Shown: positions 43,652-56,058, counted from the first letter of the stretch. The stretch is 64,000 bases of DNA from Streptomyces sp. CB03234 (GCF_001905885.1 NZ_LIYH01000001.1:1242169-1306168), one strand, 5' to 3'. The notes: generated from the letters alone by a model not told the origin. Program-made: numbers and translations.

Positions 43652-45649
43652 ATGGCAGACCCCTCCAGCTACCGCCCCAAGCCGGGACAGATCCCCGACT
43701 CGCCGGGGGTCTACAAATTCCGTGACGAGCACCGCCGGGTGATCTACGTCGGGAAGGCGAAGTCCCTGCGCCAGCGGCTCGCCAACTACTTCCAGGACCT
43801 GGCGGGCCTGCACCCGCGCACGCGCACCATGGTCACGACGGCCGCCTCCGTCGAGTGGACCGTGGTGTCGACCGAGGTCGAGGCGCTCCAGCTGGAGTAC
43901 TCGTGGATCAAGGAGTTCGACCCCCGGTTCAACGTCAAGTACCGGGACGACAAGAGCTATCCCTACCTCGCCGTCACCCTCAATGAGGACTTCCCGCGCG
44001 TGCAGGTGATGCGCGGCCAGAAGAAGAAGGGCGTGCGGTACTTCGGCCCGTACAGCCACGCCTGGGCCATCCGCGACACGGTGGACCTGCTGCTGCGTGT
44101 CTTTCCCGTACGGACGTGCTCGGCCGGGGTGTTCAAGAACGCCGAGCGCACCGGCCGCCCCTGCCTCCTGGGGTACATCGGCAAGTGCTCGGCGCCGTGC
44201 GTGGGCCGGATCGACCCGGAGGAGCACCGGGAACTGGCCGAGGAGTTCTGCGACTTCATGGCCGGCCGCACCGGCACGTACATCCGCCGCCTGGAGAAGG
44301 ACATGATGCTGGCGGCCGAGGACATGGAGTACGAGAAGGCGGCCAGGCTCCGCGACGACATAGAGGCCCTCAAGCGGGCCATGGAGAAGAGCGCCGTCGT
44401 CCTCGCCGACGCCACCGACGCGGACCTGATGGCGGTCGCCGAGGACGAGCTGGAAGCGGCCGTGCAGATCTTCCACGTCCGCGGTGGCCGGGTGCGCGGC
44501 CAGCGCGGCTGGGTCACCGACAAGGTGGAGGCGGTCGACACGGCGGGCCTCGTCGAGCACGCGCTCCAGCAACTGTACGGCGAGGAGAGCGGCGACGCCG
44601 TCCCCAAGGAGGTCCTCGTCCCGGCCCTCCCCGAGGACCTGGACGCGATCACGCAGTGGCTCACCACCCGCCGCGGGTCGAACGTGTCCCTGCGCATCCC
44701 GCAGCGCGGTGACAAGAAGGCGCTGATGGAGACCGTCGGCCGCAATGCCCAACAATCTCTCGTCCTGCACAAGACCAAGCGCGCCAGCGACCTGACCACT
44801 CGCTCCCGCGCGCTGGAGGAGATCGCCGAGGCCCTGGACCTGGAGACGGCGCCGCTGCGCATCGAGTGCTTCGACATCTCCCACCTCCAGGGGGAGGACG
44901 TGGTCGCCTCCATGGTCGTCTTCGAGGACGGCCTGCCCCGCAAGAGCGAGTACCGCCGCTTCCAGATCAAGGGCTTCGAGGGCCAGGACGACGTCCGCTC
45001 CATGCACGAGGTGATCACGCGCCGCTTCAGGCGGTACCTCGCGGAGAAGGAGAAGACCGGGGAGTGGGCCCTGGAGGAGACCGACGGCGAGGTCCCGGCG
45101 GACCTCCCAGAGGACGACGGCAGGCCGAAGAAGTTCGCGTACCCGCCGCAGCTCGTGGTGGTCGACGGCGGACAGCCGCAGGTCGCCGCCGCCCAGCGGG
45201 CCCTCGACGAGCTCGGGATCGACGACGTCGCCGTCTGCGGCCTCGCCAAGCGCCTGGAGGAGGTCTGGCTGCCGGGCGACGACGACCCCGTCGTCCTCCC
45301 CCGCTCCAGCGAGGGGCTGTACCTCCTCCAGCGGGTCCGTGACACCGCCCACGACTTCGCCATCCGCTACCAGCGCAGCAAGCGCACCAAGCGGATACGG
45401 ACCAGCCCGCTGGACGCGGTCCCGGGCCTCGGCGACACCCGCAAGCAGGCGCTGATCAAACACTTCGGCTCGGTGAAGCGGCTGCGGCAGGCGACAATCG
45501 AGCAGATCTGCGAGGTGCCGGGGTTCGGCCGGAAGACCGCCGAAGCCGTGGCCGTGGCCCTCGCCCAGGCGGCTCCGGCCGCCCCCGCCGTGAACACGGC
45601 GACAGGAGAGATCATGGAAGACGACGACGGGGGAACCGGAAATGACTGA
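43652..45649 (+). CDS. uvrC: excinuclease ABC subunit C
   Basis: 665 residues. It is the dual-incision nuclease of nucleotide excision repair. The N-terminal GIY-YIG domain for 3' incision reads [20 protein letters not shown] (18-37). The UVR domain that contacts UvrB lies near 215-250. The C-terminal RNase H-like domain for 5' incision contains [20 protein letters not shown], and the tandem helix-hairpin-helix is near 585-650. It leads an operon with rapZ, yvcK and whiA: the rapZ ATG overlaps its stop by 8 nt. Confidence 0.98.
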   Translation: MADPSSYRPKPGQIPDSPGVYKFRDEHRRVIYVGKAKSLRQRLANYFQDLAGLHPRTRTMVTTAASVEWTVVSTEVEALQLEYSWIKEFDPRFNVKYRDDKSYPYLAVTLNEDFPRVQVMRGQKKKGVRYFGPYSHAWAIRDTVDLLLRVFPVRTCSAGVFKNAERTGRPCLLGYIGKCSAPCVGRIDPEEHRELAEEFCDFMAGRTGTYIRRLEKDMMLAAEDMEYEKAARLRDDIEALKRAMEKSAVVLADATDADLMAVAEDELEAAVQIFHVRGGRVRGQRGWVTDKVEAVDTAGLVEHALQQLYGEESGDAVPKEVLVPALPEDLDAITQWLTTRRGSNVSLRIPQRGDKKALMETVGRNAQQSLVLHKTKRASDLTTRSRALEEIAEALDLETAPLRIECFDISHLQGEDVVASMVVFEDGLPRKSEYRRFQIKGFEGQDDVRSMHEVITRRFRRYLAEKEKTGEWALEETDGEVPADLPEDDGRPKKFAYPPQLVVVDGGQPQVAAAQRALDELGIDDVAVCGLAKRLEEVWLPGDDDPVVLPRSSEGLYLLQRVRDTAHDFAIRYQRSKRTKRIRTSPLDAVPGLGDTRKQALIKHFGSVKRLRQATIEQICEVPGFGRKTAEAVAVALAQAAPAAPAVNTATGEIMEDDDGGTGND

Positions 45650-46628
45650 GCACCACCCGACGGCAGAACCGGCAAAGCCGGCAGAGCCAGAGCCGACAGC
45701 GCGAGAAGACGGAGCAGCACACGTGAGTACGGGCACGACGATCGAGGCCGGAGAGGCCGCCGAGGCGGCCATCCCCGAGCTGGTGATCATCTCCGGCATG
45801 TCCGGCGCCGGTCGCAGCACCGCCGCCAAGTGCCTGGAGGACCTCGGCTGGTTCGTCGTCGACAACCTGCCGCCCGCGCTGATCCCCACCATGGTGGAGC
45901 TGGGCGCCCGTTCCCAGGGCAATGTGGCGCGCATCGCCGTCGTCGTCGACGTGCGCGGCCGCCAGTTCTTCGAGAGCCTCCGCGAGTCGCTCGCGGTCCT
46001 CGACGCCAAGCAGGTCACCCGCCGGATCGTCTTCCTGGAGTCGTCCGACGAGGCCCTGGTCCGCCGCTTCGAGTCGGTGCGCCGCCCGCACCCGCTCCAG
46101 GGCGACGGCCGGATCGTCGACGGCATCGCCGCCGAGCGCGACCTGCTGCGCGAGCTGCGCGGCGACGCCGACCTGGTGATCGACACCTCCAGCCTCAACG
46201 TCCACGAGCTGCGCGCCAAGATGGACGCCCAGTTCGCGGGTGACGAGGAGCCGGAGCTGCGGGCCACCGTCATGTCGTTCGGCTACAAGTACGGCCTGCC
46301 CGTCGACGCCGACCTGGTCGTGGACTGCCGCTTCCTGCCGAACCCGCACTGGGTGCCGGAGCTGCGCCCGTTCACCGGCCTCAATGAGGAGGTGTCGGGG
46401 TACGTCTTCAACCAGCCGGGCGCCAAGGAGTTCCTGGACCAGTACACCGAGCTGCTCCAGCTGATCTCCACCGGCTACCGCCGCGAGGGCAAGCGGTACG
46501 TGACGATCGCCGTCGGCTGCACGGGCGGTAAGCACCGCTCCGTCGCCATGTCCGAGAAGCTCGCCGCCCGGCTCGCCTCGGAAGGGGTCGAGACCGTCGT
46601 CGTCCACCGGGACATGGGGCGCGAGTGA
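45642..46628 (+). CDS. rapZ: RNase adapter RapZ / nucleotide-binding protein
   Basis: 328 residues. P-loop GMSGAGRST near 52-60, then [20 protein letters not shown]. The C-terminal domain has [40 protein letters not shown]. In E. coli RapZ directs RNase E to small RNAs controlling glucosamine-6-phosphate synthase; its actinobacterial role is unclear. The N-terminal ~45 residues are acidic/Ala-rich and non-conserved, so an internal GTG near 45723 could be the true start. The uvrC-rapZ-yvcK-whiA overlaps are conserved in high-GC Gram-positives. Confidence 0.95.
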   Translation: MTEHHPTAEPAKPAEPEPTAREDGAAHVSTGTTIEAGEAAEAAIPELVIISGMSGAGRSTAAKCLEDLGWFVVDNLPPALIPTMVELGARSQGNVARIAVVVDVRGRQFFESLRESLAVLDAKQVTRRIVFLESSDEALVRRFESVRRPHPLQGDGRIVDGIAAERDLLRELRGDADLVIDTSSLNVHELRAKMDAQFAGDEEPELRATVMSFGYKYGLPVDADLVVDCRFLPNPHWVPELRPFTGLNEEVSGYVFNQPGAKEFLDQYTELLQLISTGYRREGKRYVTIAVGCTGGKHRSVAMSEKLAARLASEGVETVVVHRDMGRE

Positions 46629-47647
46629 AGCAGTACCGTCGGCGTACGCGGTCCCTGTCCGTCCGTACGCTCCGCAGACGCGGCGCCCAGCCCAAGGTCG
46701 TGGCCCTCGGCGGCGGCATGGGCCTGTCCGCGTCCCTCGCCGCGCTGCGCCGTATCACCGGCGACCTGACCGCCGTGGTCACGGTCGCCGACGACGGCGG
46801 GTCCAGCGGCCGGCTCCGGGAGGAGCTCGGAGTGCTGCCGCCCGGGGACCTGCGCAAGGCCCTGGCGGCGCTGTGCGGCGACGACGACTGGGGCCAGACG
46901 TGGTCCCGCGTCATCCAGCACCGGTTCCAGTCCAAGGGTGACCTGCACGAGCACGCGGTCGGCAACCTGCTGATCGTCGCCCTGTGGGAGCAGCTCGGCG
47001 ACCATGTCCAGGCGCTGGACCTGGTGGGCAGGCTGCTGGGTGCGCACGGCCGGGTGCTGCCCATGTCGGCGGTGCCGCTGGAGCTCCAGGCGCTGGTCAA
47101 GGGCCATGACCCGGAGCGCCCGGACGAGGTGGACACCGTGCGCGGCCAGGCGACCGTGGCGCTCACGCCCGGCGAGGTGCAGTCCGTGCACCTGGTGCCG
47201 AACGACCCGCCCGCCGTGCCCGAGGCGGTCGCGGCGGTGCTGGACGCGGACTGGGTGGTGCTCGGCCCCGGCTCGTGGTTCTCCTCGGTCATCCCGCACC
47301 TGCTGGTGCCCGAGCTGCTGGAGGCCCTCGTCGAGACCAAGGCGCGCCGGGTCCTGTCGCTGAACCTCGCGCCGCAGCCCGGAGAAACCGAGGGCTTCTC
47401 TCCGCAGCGTCATTTGGAGGTTTTGGGACGACACGCCCCTAAACTCGCCCTGGACGTGGTGCTGGCCGACGAGGCCGCCGTGCCCGACCGCGAGTCCCTC
47501 GCAGACGCCGCAAAGCGGCTCGGTGCCGCGGTCGAGCTGGCCCCCGTGGCCAGGAAGGACGGCTCCCCGAAGCACGACCCGGAGCTGCTGGCCGCCGCGT
47601 ACGACCGTATTTTTCGGATGCATGGAAGGATCGGCCCATGGCGATGA
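46625..47647 (+). CDS. yvcK: YvcK/CofD-like gluconeogenesis factor
   Basis: 340 residues. It carries the CofD-like fold with glycine loop [17 protein letters not shown] (about 25-41) and [16 protein letters not shown]. In Bacillus and mycobacteria it binds UDP-sugars and supports cell-wall synthesis during gluconeogenic growth. The GTG start overlaps the rapZ stop (GTGA), and the 3' end overlaps whiA by 10 nt. The N-terminus has an Arg-rich extension of ~20 residues. Confidence 0.93.
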   Translation: MKQYRRRTRSLSVRTLRRRGAQPKVVALGGGMGLSASLAALRRITGDLTAVVTVADDGGSSGRLREELGVLPPGDLRKALAALCGDDDWGQTWSRVIQHRFQSKGDLHEHAVGNLLIVALWEQLGDHVQALDLVGRLLGAHGRVLPMSAVPLELQALVKGHDPERPDEVDTVRGQATVALTPGEVQSVHLVPNDPPAVPEAVAAVLDADWVVLGPGSWFSSVIPHLLVPELLEALVETKARRVLSLNLAPQPGETEGFSPQRHLEVLGRHAPKLALDVVLADEAAVPDRESLADAAKRLGAAVELAPVARKDGSPKHDPELLAAAYDRIFRMHGRIGPWR

Positions 47648-48627
47648 CGGCAGCGGTGAAGGACGAGATCTCCCGGCTCCCCGTCACCCGGACCTGCTGC
47701 AGAAAGGCGGAGGTCTCGTCGATCCTGCGGTTCGCCGGCGGGCTGCACCTGGTCAGCGGGCGGATCGTGATCGAGGCGGAGCTGGACACCGCGATGGCGG
47801 CGCGCCGCCTGAAACGGGACATCGCGGAGATCTTCGGCCACGGCTCCGAGCTGATCGTGATGGCGCCGGGCGGGCTGCGGCGCGGCTCGCGTTTCGTCGT
47901 ACGGGTGGTGGCGGGCGGCGATCAGCTGGCCCGCCAGACCGGGCTGGTGGACGGCCGGGGCCGCCCCATCCGGGGCCTGCCGCCGCAGGTCGTCTCCGGG
48001 GCGACCTGTGACGCGGAGGCCGCCTGGCGCGGCGCGTTCCTGGCGCACGGTTCGCTGACCGAGCCGGGCCGCTCCTCGTCGCTGGAGGTCACCTGCCCGG
48101 GCCCGGAGGCCGCGCTCGCGCTGGTCGGTGCCGCGCGGCGGCTGTCCATCGCCGCCAAGGCCCGCGAGGTGCGGGGCGTGGACCGCGTGGTGGTACGGGA
48201 CGGGGACGCGATCGGCGCCCTGCTGACCCGGCTCGGGGCGCACGAGTCGGTGCTGGCCTGGGAGGAGCGGCGGATGCGCCGCGAGGTCCGGGCCACCGCC
48301 AACCGGCTGGCCAACTTCGACGACGCCAACCTCCGCCGCTCGGCCCGCGCCGCGGTCGCGGCCGGCGCCCGGGTGCAGCGCGCCCTGGAGATCCTCGGCG
48401 AGGAGGTCCCCGAGCACCTGGCGGCGGCCGGCCGGCTGCGCATGGAGCACAAGCAGGCCTCCCTGGAGGAGCTCGGCGCCCTCGCCGACCCGCCGCTGAC
48501 CAAGGACGCGGTCGCGGGCCGTATCCGCCGCCTGCTGGCCATGGCCGACAAGCGGGCCCAGGACCTCGGCATCCCCGGCACGGAGTCCAACCTGACCGAG
48601 GAAATGGCCGACGGCCTCGTCGGCTGA
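47638..48627 (+). CDS. whiA: sporulation regulator WhiA
   Basis: 329 residues. It is a DNA-binding regulator that with WhiB activates sporulation septation genes (for example ftsZ) in Streptomyces. An N-terminal degenerate LAGLIDADG homing-endonuclease fold (about 85-215; [20 protein letters not shown]) is joined to a C-terminal helix-turn-helix (about 260-320; [20 protein letters not shown]). The nuclease residues are lost, as in all WhiA proteins. It is the last gene of the uvrC operon. Confidence 0.97.
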   Translation: MAMTAAVKDEISRLPVTRTCCRKAEVSSILRFAGGLHLVSGRIVIEAELDTAMAARRLKRDIAEIFGHGSELIVMAPGGLRRGSRFVVRVVAGGDQLARQTGLVDGRGRPIRGLPPQVVSGATCDAEAAWRGAFLAHGSLTEPGRSSSLEVTCPGPEAALALVGAARRLSIAAKAREVRGVDRVVVRDGDAIGALLTRLGAHESVLAWEERRMRREVRATANRLANFDDANLRRSARAAVAAGARVQRALEILGEEVPEHLAAAGRLRMEHKQASLEELGALADPPLTKDAVAGRIRRLLAMADKRAQDLGIPGTESNLTEEMADGLVG

Positions 48628-48640
48628 CGCCGCTGTGCGC

Positions 48641-48666
48641 GCCGCCGCCCCATCCGGAGCGGCGGC
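48641..48666 (+). terminator. whiA operon terminator hairpin
   Basis: GCCGCCGCCCC - ATCC - GGAGCGGCGGC, 11-bp stem with one mismatch, 13 nt after the whiA stop. Confidence 0.75.
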
Positions 48667-48793
48667 CTGCCGGACCCGCACCGGCCCCCATGCTTCACCG
48701 GCCAAGCGCATCCGGGTGGTATTGACATGATCATGAAGAGTCATGAGCCTGGCGCCTGTCCACTTCCGTGGCAGACAACAGCAAGGGGGGCAC

Positions 48794-51757
48794 ATGAGAC
48801 GTAGAGCGAGATCGATCCTCGCCGCGGCTTCACTGCTGATGGCCGGACTGGTGGCGGCACCCGTCGCCGGGGCGGAGCAGAAGGACGGCACGGGCAACGG
48901 GGACGGCGACAGCCTCTCCGTGTGGCACGCCGAAGTGACCAGGGAACAGGTCCCGCTCCTGCTCGACGCCGGGACCGACGGCCACGAGCTGAGCGAGCAG
49001 GTGCCCGAGAAGGGCACCGCCACCGTCGAGTTGTACCTCACCGACCGGCAGGCCGAGGCGCTGCGCGACAAGGGCGTCGGGGTCACCGAGCACGACCTCA
49101 CCAAGGCCGCCGAGAAGCGCGTCGCGGCCGCCGGCGACGGCGTGTTCCGGCCGTACGGCGGAAAGGGCGGGCTCAAGGAGGAGATCCTGGCGACCGCCCG
49201 CGCCAACCAGGCCCTCACCAAGGTCATCAGCATCGGCAGGACGGTCCAGGGCCAGGACATCCTCGCCCTGAAGCTGACCAAGGGCGCCAAGAAGTACAAG
49301 GACGGCTCCAAGCCGGCCACCCTCTACCTCTCCAACCAGCACGCCCGCGAGTGGATCACGCCCGAGATGAACCGGCGGCTGCTCCACCACTACCTGGCCG
49401 GCTACGGCAAGGACCCGCGTATCACGAAGATCGTCGACACCACCGAGCTGTGGTTCGTCCTCTCCGCCAACCCCGACGGCTACGACCACACCCACGCCGC
49501 CCCGGCCAACCGCCAGTGGCGCAAGAACCTCCGCGACAACAACGGCGACGGGAAGATCGCGCCCGGCGACGGCGTCGATCTCAACCGCAACTTCTCCTAC
49601 AAGTGGGGCTACGACAACGAAGGTTCGTCGCCCGACCCGGCCGGTGAGACCTACCGCGGCACCGGCCCGATGTCGGAGCCGGAGACGAAGGCACTCGACG
49701 CGTTCCAGAAGCGGATCGGATTCCAGTACGGCATCAACTACCACTCCGCCGCGCAGCTGATCCTGTACGGCGTCGGCTGGCAGGTCGCCACCGACACCCC
49801 CGACGACGTCGCCCTCAAGGCGCTGGCCGGCACCCCGGCCAAGCCCGCGATCCCCGGCTACCGCCCGCAGGTGTCCTCCGAGCTCTACACCACCAACGGC
49901 GAATCCGACGGACACGCGGCCAACGTCAACGGCATGCAGATGTTCACCCCGGAGATGTCCACCTGCGCCACCGCCTCCCGCGTCGACCCGAACGACGCCT
50001 GGGACCCGGCCGACTGCGCGTCCATCTTCACCTTCCCCGACGACGAGAGACTGATCCAGCAGGAGTTCGCCAAGAACGTCCCGTTCGCGCTCGCCGTCGC
50101 CGAGTCCGCCGCCCGCCCCGACGACCCGGTCTCCCCGGTCGGCGCCGACGCGCCCCCCTTCGTCCCCGACACCTTCACCACCTCCTACGCGTACGACGGC
50201 GACGACCAGGAAGTCGCCGTCACCGCCCGCAAGTCGCTGCGCGACAAGGAGCTCAAGTACCGCGTCAACGGCGGCCGTACGCACGACCAGCGGCTCGACG
50301 CCTGGGAGGGCGGCGAGACGTACGGCGGCGAGGACAACCTCTACTACGACGAGTACCGCGCCGAAGTCCAGGACGGCGAACCCGGCGACACCGTCGAGGT
50401 CTGGTTCACCGGCCGCACCCGCGACGGCAAGCGCGTCTCGTCCACCCCGTTCACGTACACGATCGCGGCACGCCCGCGCGGCGACACGCTCGTCCTCGCC
50501 GAGGAGGGTGGCACCACGCCGGCCCGGCACACCGCCGCGTACACCAAGGCGCTGAAGGACAACGGCCGCAGGGCCGCCGTCTGGGACGTGGCCACCCAGG
50601 GCGCCCCGCACCCCCTGGGCGTGCTCGGCCACTTCGGCACCGTGGTGTGGTACACCGGCGCGGGCCAGCCCTCCGGGGCCACCACGCTCGCCGTACGGGA
50701 GTACCTCAACGAGGGCGGCACGCTGGTCAACGCCGGTGAGAACGCCGGCGGACTCGTCGACATCGGCCGCGCCGACTCCGACGACTTCGCCCAGTACTAC
50801 CTCGGCGCGTACCGCCGCTCCGGCATGGCATCGCCCGGCGCCTTCCAGGGCGTGGGCCGCTTCGCCGGTACGGGGGCCTTTCTCGGCGACGCGCCCGGCA
50901 ACCCGCTCGACAGCGCCGGCGCCTACACCGTCACCTCCGACACCCTCCCCGCGGACCGGTTCCCGCAGTTCCGCAGCGCCGCCGCGGGCGACTACCCCGG
51001 CGTACGCACGCCCTTCGAGCCGTACGAGGGCGAGACCTTCGCCGCCGCCCGGCACGCCGACAACGCCTGGATGCGGCTCACCCGGACCGTCGACCTGACC
51101 GGCACGGACGCCGCGGCGAAGCCCACGCTCCAGTTCCGGCTCAGCCACGACACCGAGCCCGGCTACGACAACGTGGTCGTCGAGGCGCACACCGTCGGCG
51201 AGGACGACTGGACGACCCTGCCCGATACGAACGGGCGCTCCTCCAGCGAGGTCCCGGCGGACTGCGCCGAGGGCTACTACCTCGCCGGGCACCCCTTCCT
51301 CGCGCACTACCTGACCCTCGGCGGCACCGGCTGCACCGCCACCGGCACCACCGGCGCCTGGCACGCCTTCACCGGCACCTCGGGCGGCTGGCAGCCGGTC
51401 TCCGTCGACCTGAGCGCCTACGCGGGCAAGCGGGTCGAGCTGTCCGTCTCGTACATCACCGACCCCGGCACCGGCGGGACGGGCGCCTTCGTCGACGACA
51501 CGAAACTCGTCACCACCGGCGGCGCACGGGACAGCGAGGGCTTCGAGACCTCACTCGGCGCCTGGACCGTCCCCGGCCCGCCGGCCGGCAGCCGGGGCAA
51601 CGCCACCGACTGGGCCCGCTCGCCCGCGCTGTTCCACTCCCGGGCAGCCGTCACGACCCGCGACACCGTGCTGCTCGGGTTCGGACTCGAGCACGTACCC
51701 GATCCCGCACAGCGCAAGCGGCTGCTCGGCACGGCGCTCGGCGCACTCCGTCACTGA
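48794..51757 (+). CDS. large secreted M14 zinc carboxypeptidase
   Basis: 987 residues. A signal peptide (about 1-27, ending VAGAEQ) is followed by an activation-like region and an M14 domain (about 115-430). Zinc site H183-x-x-E186 is in LSNQHAREWITPEM and the third ligand is H317 in INYHSAAQLILY. Substrate residues are in ANPDGYDH and VDLNRNFSYKWG, and the catalytic Glu is probably E387 in MFTPEMSTC. The C-terminal ~550 residues hold beta-rich modules, including an immune-inhibitor-A-like part (ARHADNAWMRLTRTVDL, LSYDTEPGYDN-like LSHDTEPGYDNVVV). TTGACA at 48722 may be a -35 box. Confidence 0.9.
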   Translation: MRRRARSILAAASLLMAGLVAAPVAGAEQKDGTGNGDGDSLSVWHAEVTREQVPLLLDAGTDGHELSEQVPEKGTATVELYLTDRQAEALRDKGVGVTEHDLTKAAEKRVAAAGDGVFRPYGGKGGLKEEILATARANQALTKVISIGRTVQGQDILALKLTKGAKKYKDGSKPATLYLSNQHAREWITPEMNRRLLHHYLAGYGKDPRITKIVDTTELWFVLSANPDGYDHTHAAPANRQWRKNLRDNNGDGKIAPGDGVDLNRNFSYKWGYDNEGSSPDPAGETYRGTGPMSEPETKALDAFQKRIGFQYGINYHSAAQLILYGVGWQVATDTPDDVALKALAGTPAKPAIPGYRPQVSSELYTTNGESDGHAANVNGMQMFTPEMSTCATASRVDPNDAWDPADCASIFTFPDDERLIQQEFAKNVPFALAVAESAARPDDPVSPVGADAPPFVPDTFTTSYAYDGDDQEVAVTARKSLRDKELKYRVNGGRTHDQRLDAWEGGETYGGEDNLYYDEYRAEVQDGEPGDTVEVWFTGRTRDGKRVSSTPFTYTIAARPRGDTLVLAEEGGTTPARHTAAYTKALKDNGRRAAVWDVATQGAPHPLGVLGHFGTVVWYTGAGQPSGATTLAVREYLNEGGTLVNAGENAGGLVDIGRADSDDFAQYYLGAYRRSGMASPGAFQGVGRFAGTGAFLGDAPGNPLDSAGAYTVTSDTLPADRFPQFRSAAAGDYPGVRTPFEPYEGETFAAARHADNAWMRLTRTVDLTGTDAAAKPTLQFRLSHDTEPGYDNVVVEAHTVGEDDWTTLPDTNGRSSSEVPADCAEGYYLAGHPFLAHYLTLGGTGCTATGTTGAWHAFTGTSGGWQPVSVDLSAYAGKRVELSVSYITDPGTGGTGAFVDDTKLVTTGGARDSEGFETSLGAWTVPGPPAGSRGNATDWARSPALFHSRAAVTTRDTVLLGFGLEHVPDPAQRKRLLGTALGALRH

Positions 51758-51818
51758 GGAGCGCTCCACCGCGCCGATGAGCGCTCCACCGCTGACGCTC
51801 GGTAGCCGGACGAATGCC

Positions 51819-51866
51819 CCGGTGGACCATACTGTCCAGTAGGTCGAAGGCCCCGGTCCACCGGGC
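51819..51866. other. inverted repeat between carboxypeptidase and gap genes
   Basis: Arms CCCGGTGGACC (51819-51829) and GGTCCACCGGG (51856-51866), perfect 11 bp, loop 26 nt. It could terminate the carboxypeptidase transcript. A TAGGGT at 51910-51915 downstream is a possible gap -10 box. Confidence 0.45.
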
Positions 51867-51974
51867 TCGTACGGGTGCGCTCGATGTCACTCCGCCGCCT
51901 GGAGGGAGGTAGGGTCGTAAGCGGTCGGGGACATCCCAATACATCTCGCCGGCGTCGAAAACCGGCGTACCTAA

Positions 51975-52994
<1,020 letters not shown>

Positions 52995-53030
52995 GCAATT
53001 GGGCACAAGGGCAGGCACCTCGATGTGAGC

Positions 53031-53072
53031 ACAGGGCTCGGGCAGCGCAACGCCGCGCTGTACGAGCCCTGT
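53031..53072 (+). terminator. long hairpin between gap and pgk
   Basis: Outer 10-bp perfect arms ACAGGGCTCG and CGAGCCCTGT enclose an inner CAGCGC/GCGCTG stem. It lacks a U-tract and may attenuate or stabilise rather than fully terminate. Confidence 0.6.
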
Positions 53073-53107
53073 CGCTTGCGTGGAATTTCCAAGGAGCAAC
53101 AGGACAG

Positions 53108-54319
53108 ATGAAGACGATCGACGAACTTCTCCGCCAAGGGGTCGAGGGCAAGCGGGTATTCGTCCGCGCCGACCTCAACGTGCCGCAGGACGGCACCACC
53201 ATCACGGACGACGGCCGCATCCGCGCCGTCCTGCCGACCATCAAGGCGCTGACCGGAGCCGGTGCCAAGGTCGTCGTGGCCTCGCACCTCGGCCGCCCCA
53301 AGGGCGAGCCCGACCCCGCCTTCACGCTGCGCTTCGCCGCCTCCCGGCTCGGTGAACTGCTCGGCCGCCCCGTCGCCTTCGCCGGCGACACCATCGGCTC
53401 CGAGGCCCACTCGGCCGTCGCCGGCCTGGACAACGGCCAGGTGGCCGTCCTGGAGAACCTGCGCTTCAACGCCGGCGAGACGTCCAAGGACGACGCCGAG
53501 CGCGCCGAGTTCGCCGCCCGCCTCGCCGCCCTCGCGGACGTGTACGTCGGTGACGGCTTCGGCGCCGTGCACCGCAAGCACGCCTCCGTCTACGACCTGG
53601 CGCGCCTGCTGCCGAGCTACGCCGGCTACCTGATCGCCACCGAGGTCGGCGTCCTCAAGAAGCTCACCGACGACGTCAAGCGCCCCTACGTCGTCGTGCT
53701 GGGCGGCGCCAAGGTCTCCGACAAGCTCGGCGTCATCGACCACCTGCTGGAGAAGGCCGACCGCATCCTGATCGGCGGCGGCATGGCGTACACCTTCCTC
53801 AAGGCCAAGGGCCACGAGGTCGGCATCTCGCTGCTCCAGGAGGACCAGATCCCGGCCTGCCTGGAGTACCTGGCGCGGGCCGAGAAGAAGGGCGTGGAGT
53901 TCGTGCTCCCCGTCGACGTGCTGGTCTCGGCCGAATTCCCGGACCTGAAGACCAAGGCCCCGGCCAAACCGACCCTGGTCGCCTCGACCGCCATCCCGGC
54001 CGACCAGGAGGGTCTGGACATCGGTCCCGAGACCCGCAAGCTGTACGCATCGAAGCTCGCCGACGCGGCCACCGTCTTCTGGAACGGCCCCATGGGCGTC
54101 TTCGAGCACCCCGACTACGCCGAGGGCACCAAGGCCGTCGCCCAGGCGCTCGTCGACTCCCCGGCCTTCTCGGTCGTCGGCGGTGGTGACTCCGCCGCGG
54201 CCGTCCGGATCCTGGGCTTCGACGAGGACGCATTCGGCCACATCTCGACCGGCGGCGGCGCGAGCCTCGAGTACCTCGAAGGCAAGACGCTTCCCGGCCT
54301 CGCCGCACTGGAGGACTGA
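53108..54319 (+). CDS. pgk: phosphoglycerate kinase
   Basis: 403 residues, ATP-forming glycolytic enzyme. N-terminal substrate site [38 protein letters not shown]-like [17 protein letters not shown]-terminal nucleotide domain has [31 protein letters not shown] and [11 protein letters not shown]. The ATG at 53108 has AAGGAG upstream. tpiA follows 6 nt after its stop. Confidence 0.98.
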   Translation: MKTIDELLRQGVEGKRVFVRADLNVPQDGTTITDDGRIRAVLPTIKALTGAGAKVVVASHLGRPKGEPDPAFTLRFAASRLGELLGRPVAFAGDTIGSEAHSAVAGLDNGQVAVLENLRFNAGETSKDDAERAEFAARLAALADVYVGDGFGAVHRKHASVYDLARLLPSYAGYLIATEVGVLKKLTDDVKRPYVVVLGGAKVSDKLGVIDHLLEKADRILIGGGMAYTFLKAKGHEVGISLLQEDQIPACLEYLARAEKKGVEFVLPVDVLVSAEFPDLKTKAPAKPTLVASTAIPADQEGLDIGPETRKLYASKLADAATVFWNGPMGVFEHPDYAEGTKAVAQALVDSPAFSVVGGGDSAAAVRILGFDEDAFGHISTGGGASLEYLEGKTLPGLAALED

Positions 54320-54325
54320 CCCTCA

Positions 54326-55102
54326 ATGACCGCCCGTACCCCGCTGATGGCGGGCAACTGGAAGATGAACCTCAACCACCTCGAGGCCATCGCCCACGTC
54401 CAGAAGCTCGCCTTCGCCCTGACCGACAAGGACTACGAGGCCGTCGAGGTCGCCGTCCTCGCGCCCTTCACCGACCTGCGGTCCGTCCAGACCCTCGTCG
54501 ACGGCGACAAGCTGAAGATCAAGTACGGCGCCCAGGACATCTCGGCGCACGACTCCGGTGCGTACACCGGTGAAATCTCCGGTGTGATGCTGTCCAAGCT
54601 GAAGTGCACCTACGTGGCCGTCGGCCACTCCGAGCGCCGGCAGTACCACGCCGAGACGGACGAGATCTGCAACGCCAAGGTCAAGGCCGCCTTCCGCAAC
54701 GGCCTGGTCCCGATCCTCTGCGTCGGCGAGGGCCTGGACATCCGCAAGGCCGGTGACCAGGTCTCCTACACGCTCGCGCAGCTCGACGGCGGCCTGAAGG
54801 ACATCCCGGCCGAGCAGGCCGAGACCATCGTGATCGCGTACGAGCCGGTGTGGGCCATCGGCACCGGCGAGGTCGCCACGCCCGAGGACGCCCAGGAGGT
54901 CTGCGGGGCGATCCGCGGACGGCTCGCCGAGCTGTACTCCAAGGAACTGGCCGACAAGGTCCGCATCCAGTACGGCGGCTCCGTGAAGGCTTCGAACGTG
55001 GCCGCGATCATGGCGCAGCCCGATGTGGACGGCGCCCTGGTGGGTGGCGCGGCGCTGGACGCGGAGGAGTTCGTCAAGATCGTCCGGTTCCGCGACCAGT
55101 GA
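54326..55102 (+). CDS. tpiA: triosephosphate isomerase
   Basis: 258 residues, TIM barrel interconverting DHAP and glyceraldehyde 3-phosphate. Substrate Asn-Lys in MAGNWKMNL, electrophile H101 in [10 protein letters not shown], catalytic Glu173 in [11 protein letters not shown], phosphate loop YGGSVKASN and [10 protein letters not shown]. It lies 6 nt after pgk, so it is cotranscribed. A hairpin separates it from secG. Confidence 0.98.
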   Translation: MTARTPLMAGNWKMNLNHLEAIAHVQKLAFALTDKDYEAVEVAVLAPFTDLRSVQTLVDGDKLKIKYGAQDISAHDSGAYTGEISGVMLSKLKCTYVAVGHSERRQYHAETDEICNAKVKAAFRNGLVPILCVGEGLDIRKAGDQVSYTLAQLDGGLKDIPAEQAETIVIAYEPVWAIGTGEVATPEDAQEVCGAIRGRLAELYSKELADKVRIQYGGSVKASNVAAIMAQPDVDGALVGGAALDAEEFVKIVRFRDQ

Positions 55103-55135
55103 GTATGCGGTAGGGCGGATCCGTCGTACCCTTGC

Positions 55136-55167
55136 GGGGGCCGGGGCTCTTTCCGAGCCCGGTCCCC
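55136..55167 (+). terminator. hairpin between tpiA and secG
   Basis: GGGGGCCGGGGCTC pairs with GAGCCCGGTCCCC around a TTTCC loop, with one bulged G. Confidence 0.6.
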
Positions 55168-55211
55168 GTCGTCCGTGTAGTCCGAGAATTGCCAGGAAGT
55201 AGGGTCCAGCC

Positions 55212-55448
55212 GTGGTTATGGGGTTCTCGATCGCCCTCATCGTCTTCAGCGCGCTGCTGATGCTGCTGGTGCTGATGCACAAGGGGAAGGGCGGCGGCCT
55301 CTCCGACATGTTCGGTGGCGGCATGCAGTCGTCCGTCGGCGGCTCGTCGGTCGCCGAGCGCAACCTGGACCGCATCACCGTGGTCGTCGGTCTGCTGTGG
55401 TTCGCGTGCATTGTCGTACTTGCTCTTCTGATCAAGCTGGACAACTGA
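55212..55448 (+). CDS. secG: preprotein translocase subunit SecG
   Basis: 78 residues, small subunit of the SecYEG channel. Two membrane helices (about 4-21, SIALIVFSALLMLLVLMH, and 53-73, ITVVVGLLWFACIVVLALL) flank the conserved GKGGGLSDMFGGG loop. The GTG at 55212 follows AGGAAG. Linkage to tpiA is the usual one in actinobacteria. Confidence 0.93.
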   Translation: MVMGFSIALIVFSALLMLLVLMHKGKGGGLSDMFGGGMQSSVGGSSVAERNLDRITVVVGLLWFACIVVLALLIKLDN

Positions 55449-55490
55449 CGTCTCGGTTCCGCGTCCCGGGGAGGGGTGTAACTCCAATCA

Positions 55491-55519
55491 CTGGACGCGC
55501 GTTGGGCCTTACGTAGACT
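55491..55519 (+). promoter_or_regulatory. rbpA promoter candidate
   Basis: CTGGAC-like box (55491-55496), 17-nt spacer, TAGACT (55514-55519), giving a start about 35 nt before the GTG. No clear sigmaR (GGAAT/GTT) promoter was seen. Confidence 0.5.
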
Positions 55520-55558
55520 GGGGCATCTTCGAGCACCATCACGCAGGGAGTTACAACC

Positions 55559-55894
55559 GTGGCAAGTGGCAACGCGATCCGGGGAAGCCGGGTCGGCGCG
55601 GGGCCGATGGGGGAGGCCGAGCGGGGCGAGTCCGCGCCGCGACTCCGCATCTCCTTCTGGTGCTCGAACGGGCACGAGACGCAGCCGAGCTTCGCGAGTG
55701 ACGCGCAGGTCCCCGACACCTGGGACTGCCCGCGCTGCGGGTTCCCGGCCGGCCAGGACCGGGACAACCCGCCGGACCCGCCGCGCACCGAGCCGTACAA
55801 GACGCACCTCGCGTACGTACGGGAGCGGCGCAGCGACGCGGACGGCGAGGCGATCCTGGCCGAGGCGCTGGCCAAACTCCGCGGCGAGATCTGA
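55559..55894 (+). CDS. rbpA: RNA polymerase-binding protein RbpA family
   Basis: 111 residues. RbpA stabilises sigmaHrdB-type holoenzyme and open complexes in actinobacteria. N-terminal basic tail; core domain [20 protein letters not shown] with cysteine/histidine pairs and [15 protein letters not shown]; basic linker and sigma-interaction helix [20 protein letters not shown]. Streptomycetes can carry more than one paralogue, and which one this is cannot be decided here. The GTG at 55559 follows AGGGAG. A hairpin and T-rich tail follow. Confidence 0.93.
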   Translation: MASGNAIRGSRVGAGPMGEAERGESAPRLRISFWCSNGHETQPSFASDAQVPDTWDCPRCGFPAGQDRDNPPDPPRTEPYKTHLAYVRERRSDADGEAILAEALAKLRGEI

Positions 55895-55902
55895 GCACAC
55901 GA

Positions 55903-55935
55903 GGGCCCTGCAGGTGGATTCCACCGACAGGGCCC
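55903..55935 (+). terminator. rbpA terminator hairpin
   Basis: GGGCCCTG and CAGGGCCC enclose an inner GGTGG/CCACC stem; GCTTTGTTG follows. Confidence 0.8.
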
Positions 55936-56058
55936 GCTTTGTTGCGCGTGGCATCGCCGATGCTCGGTCCGCGCTTGCCGTCGCCTCGCCGGTGCCCCAG
56001 ATCAATTAGGTTGGAGGGGCAGCGGGGCAAGCAGGCAGGTACGAGAAGAAGTGGGCTG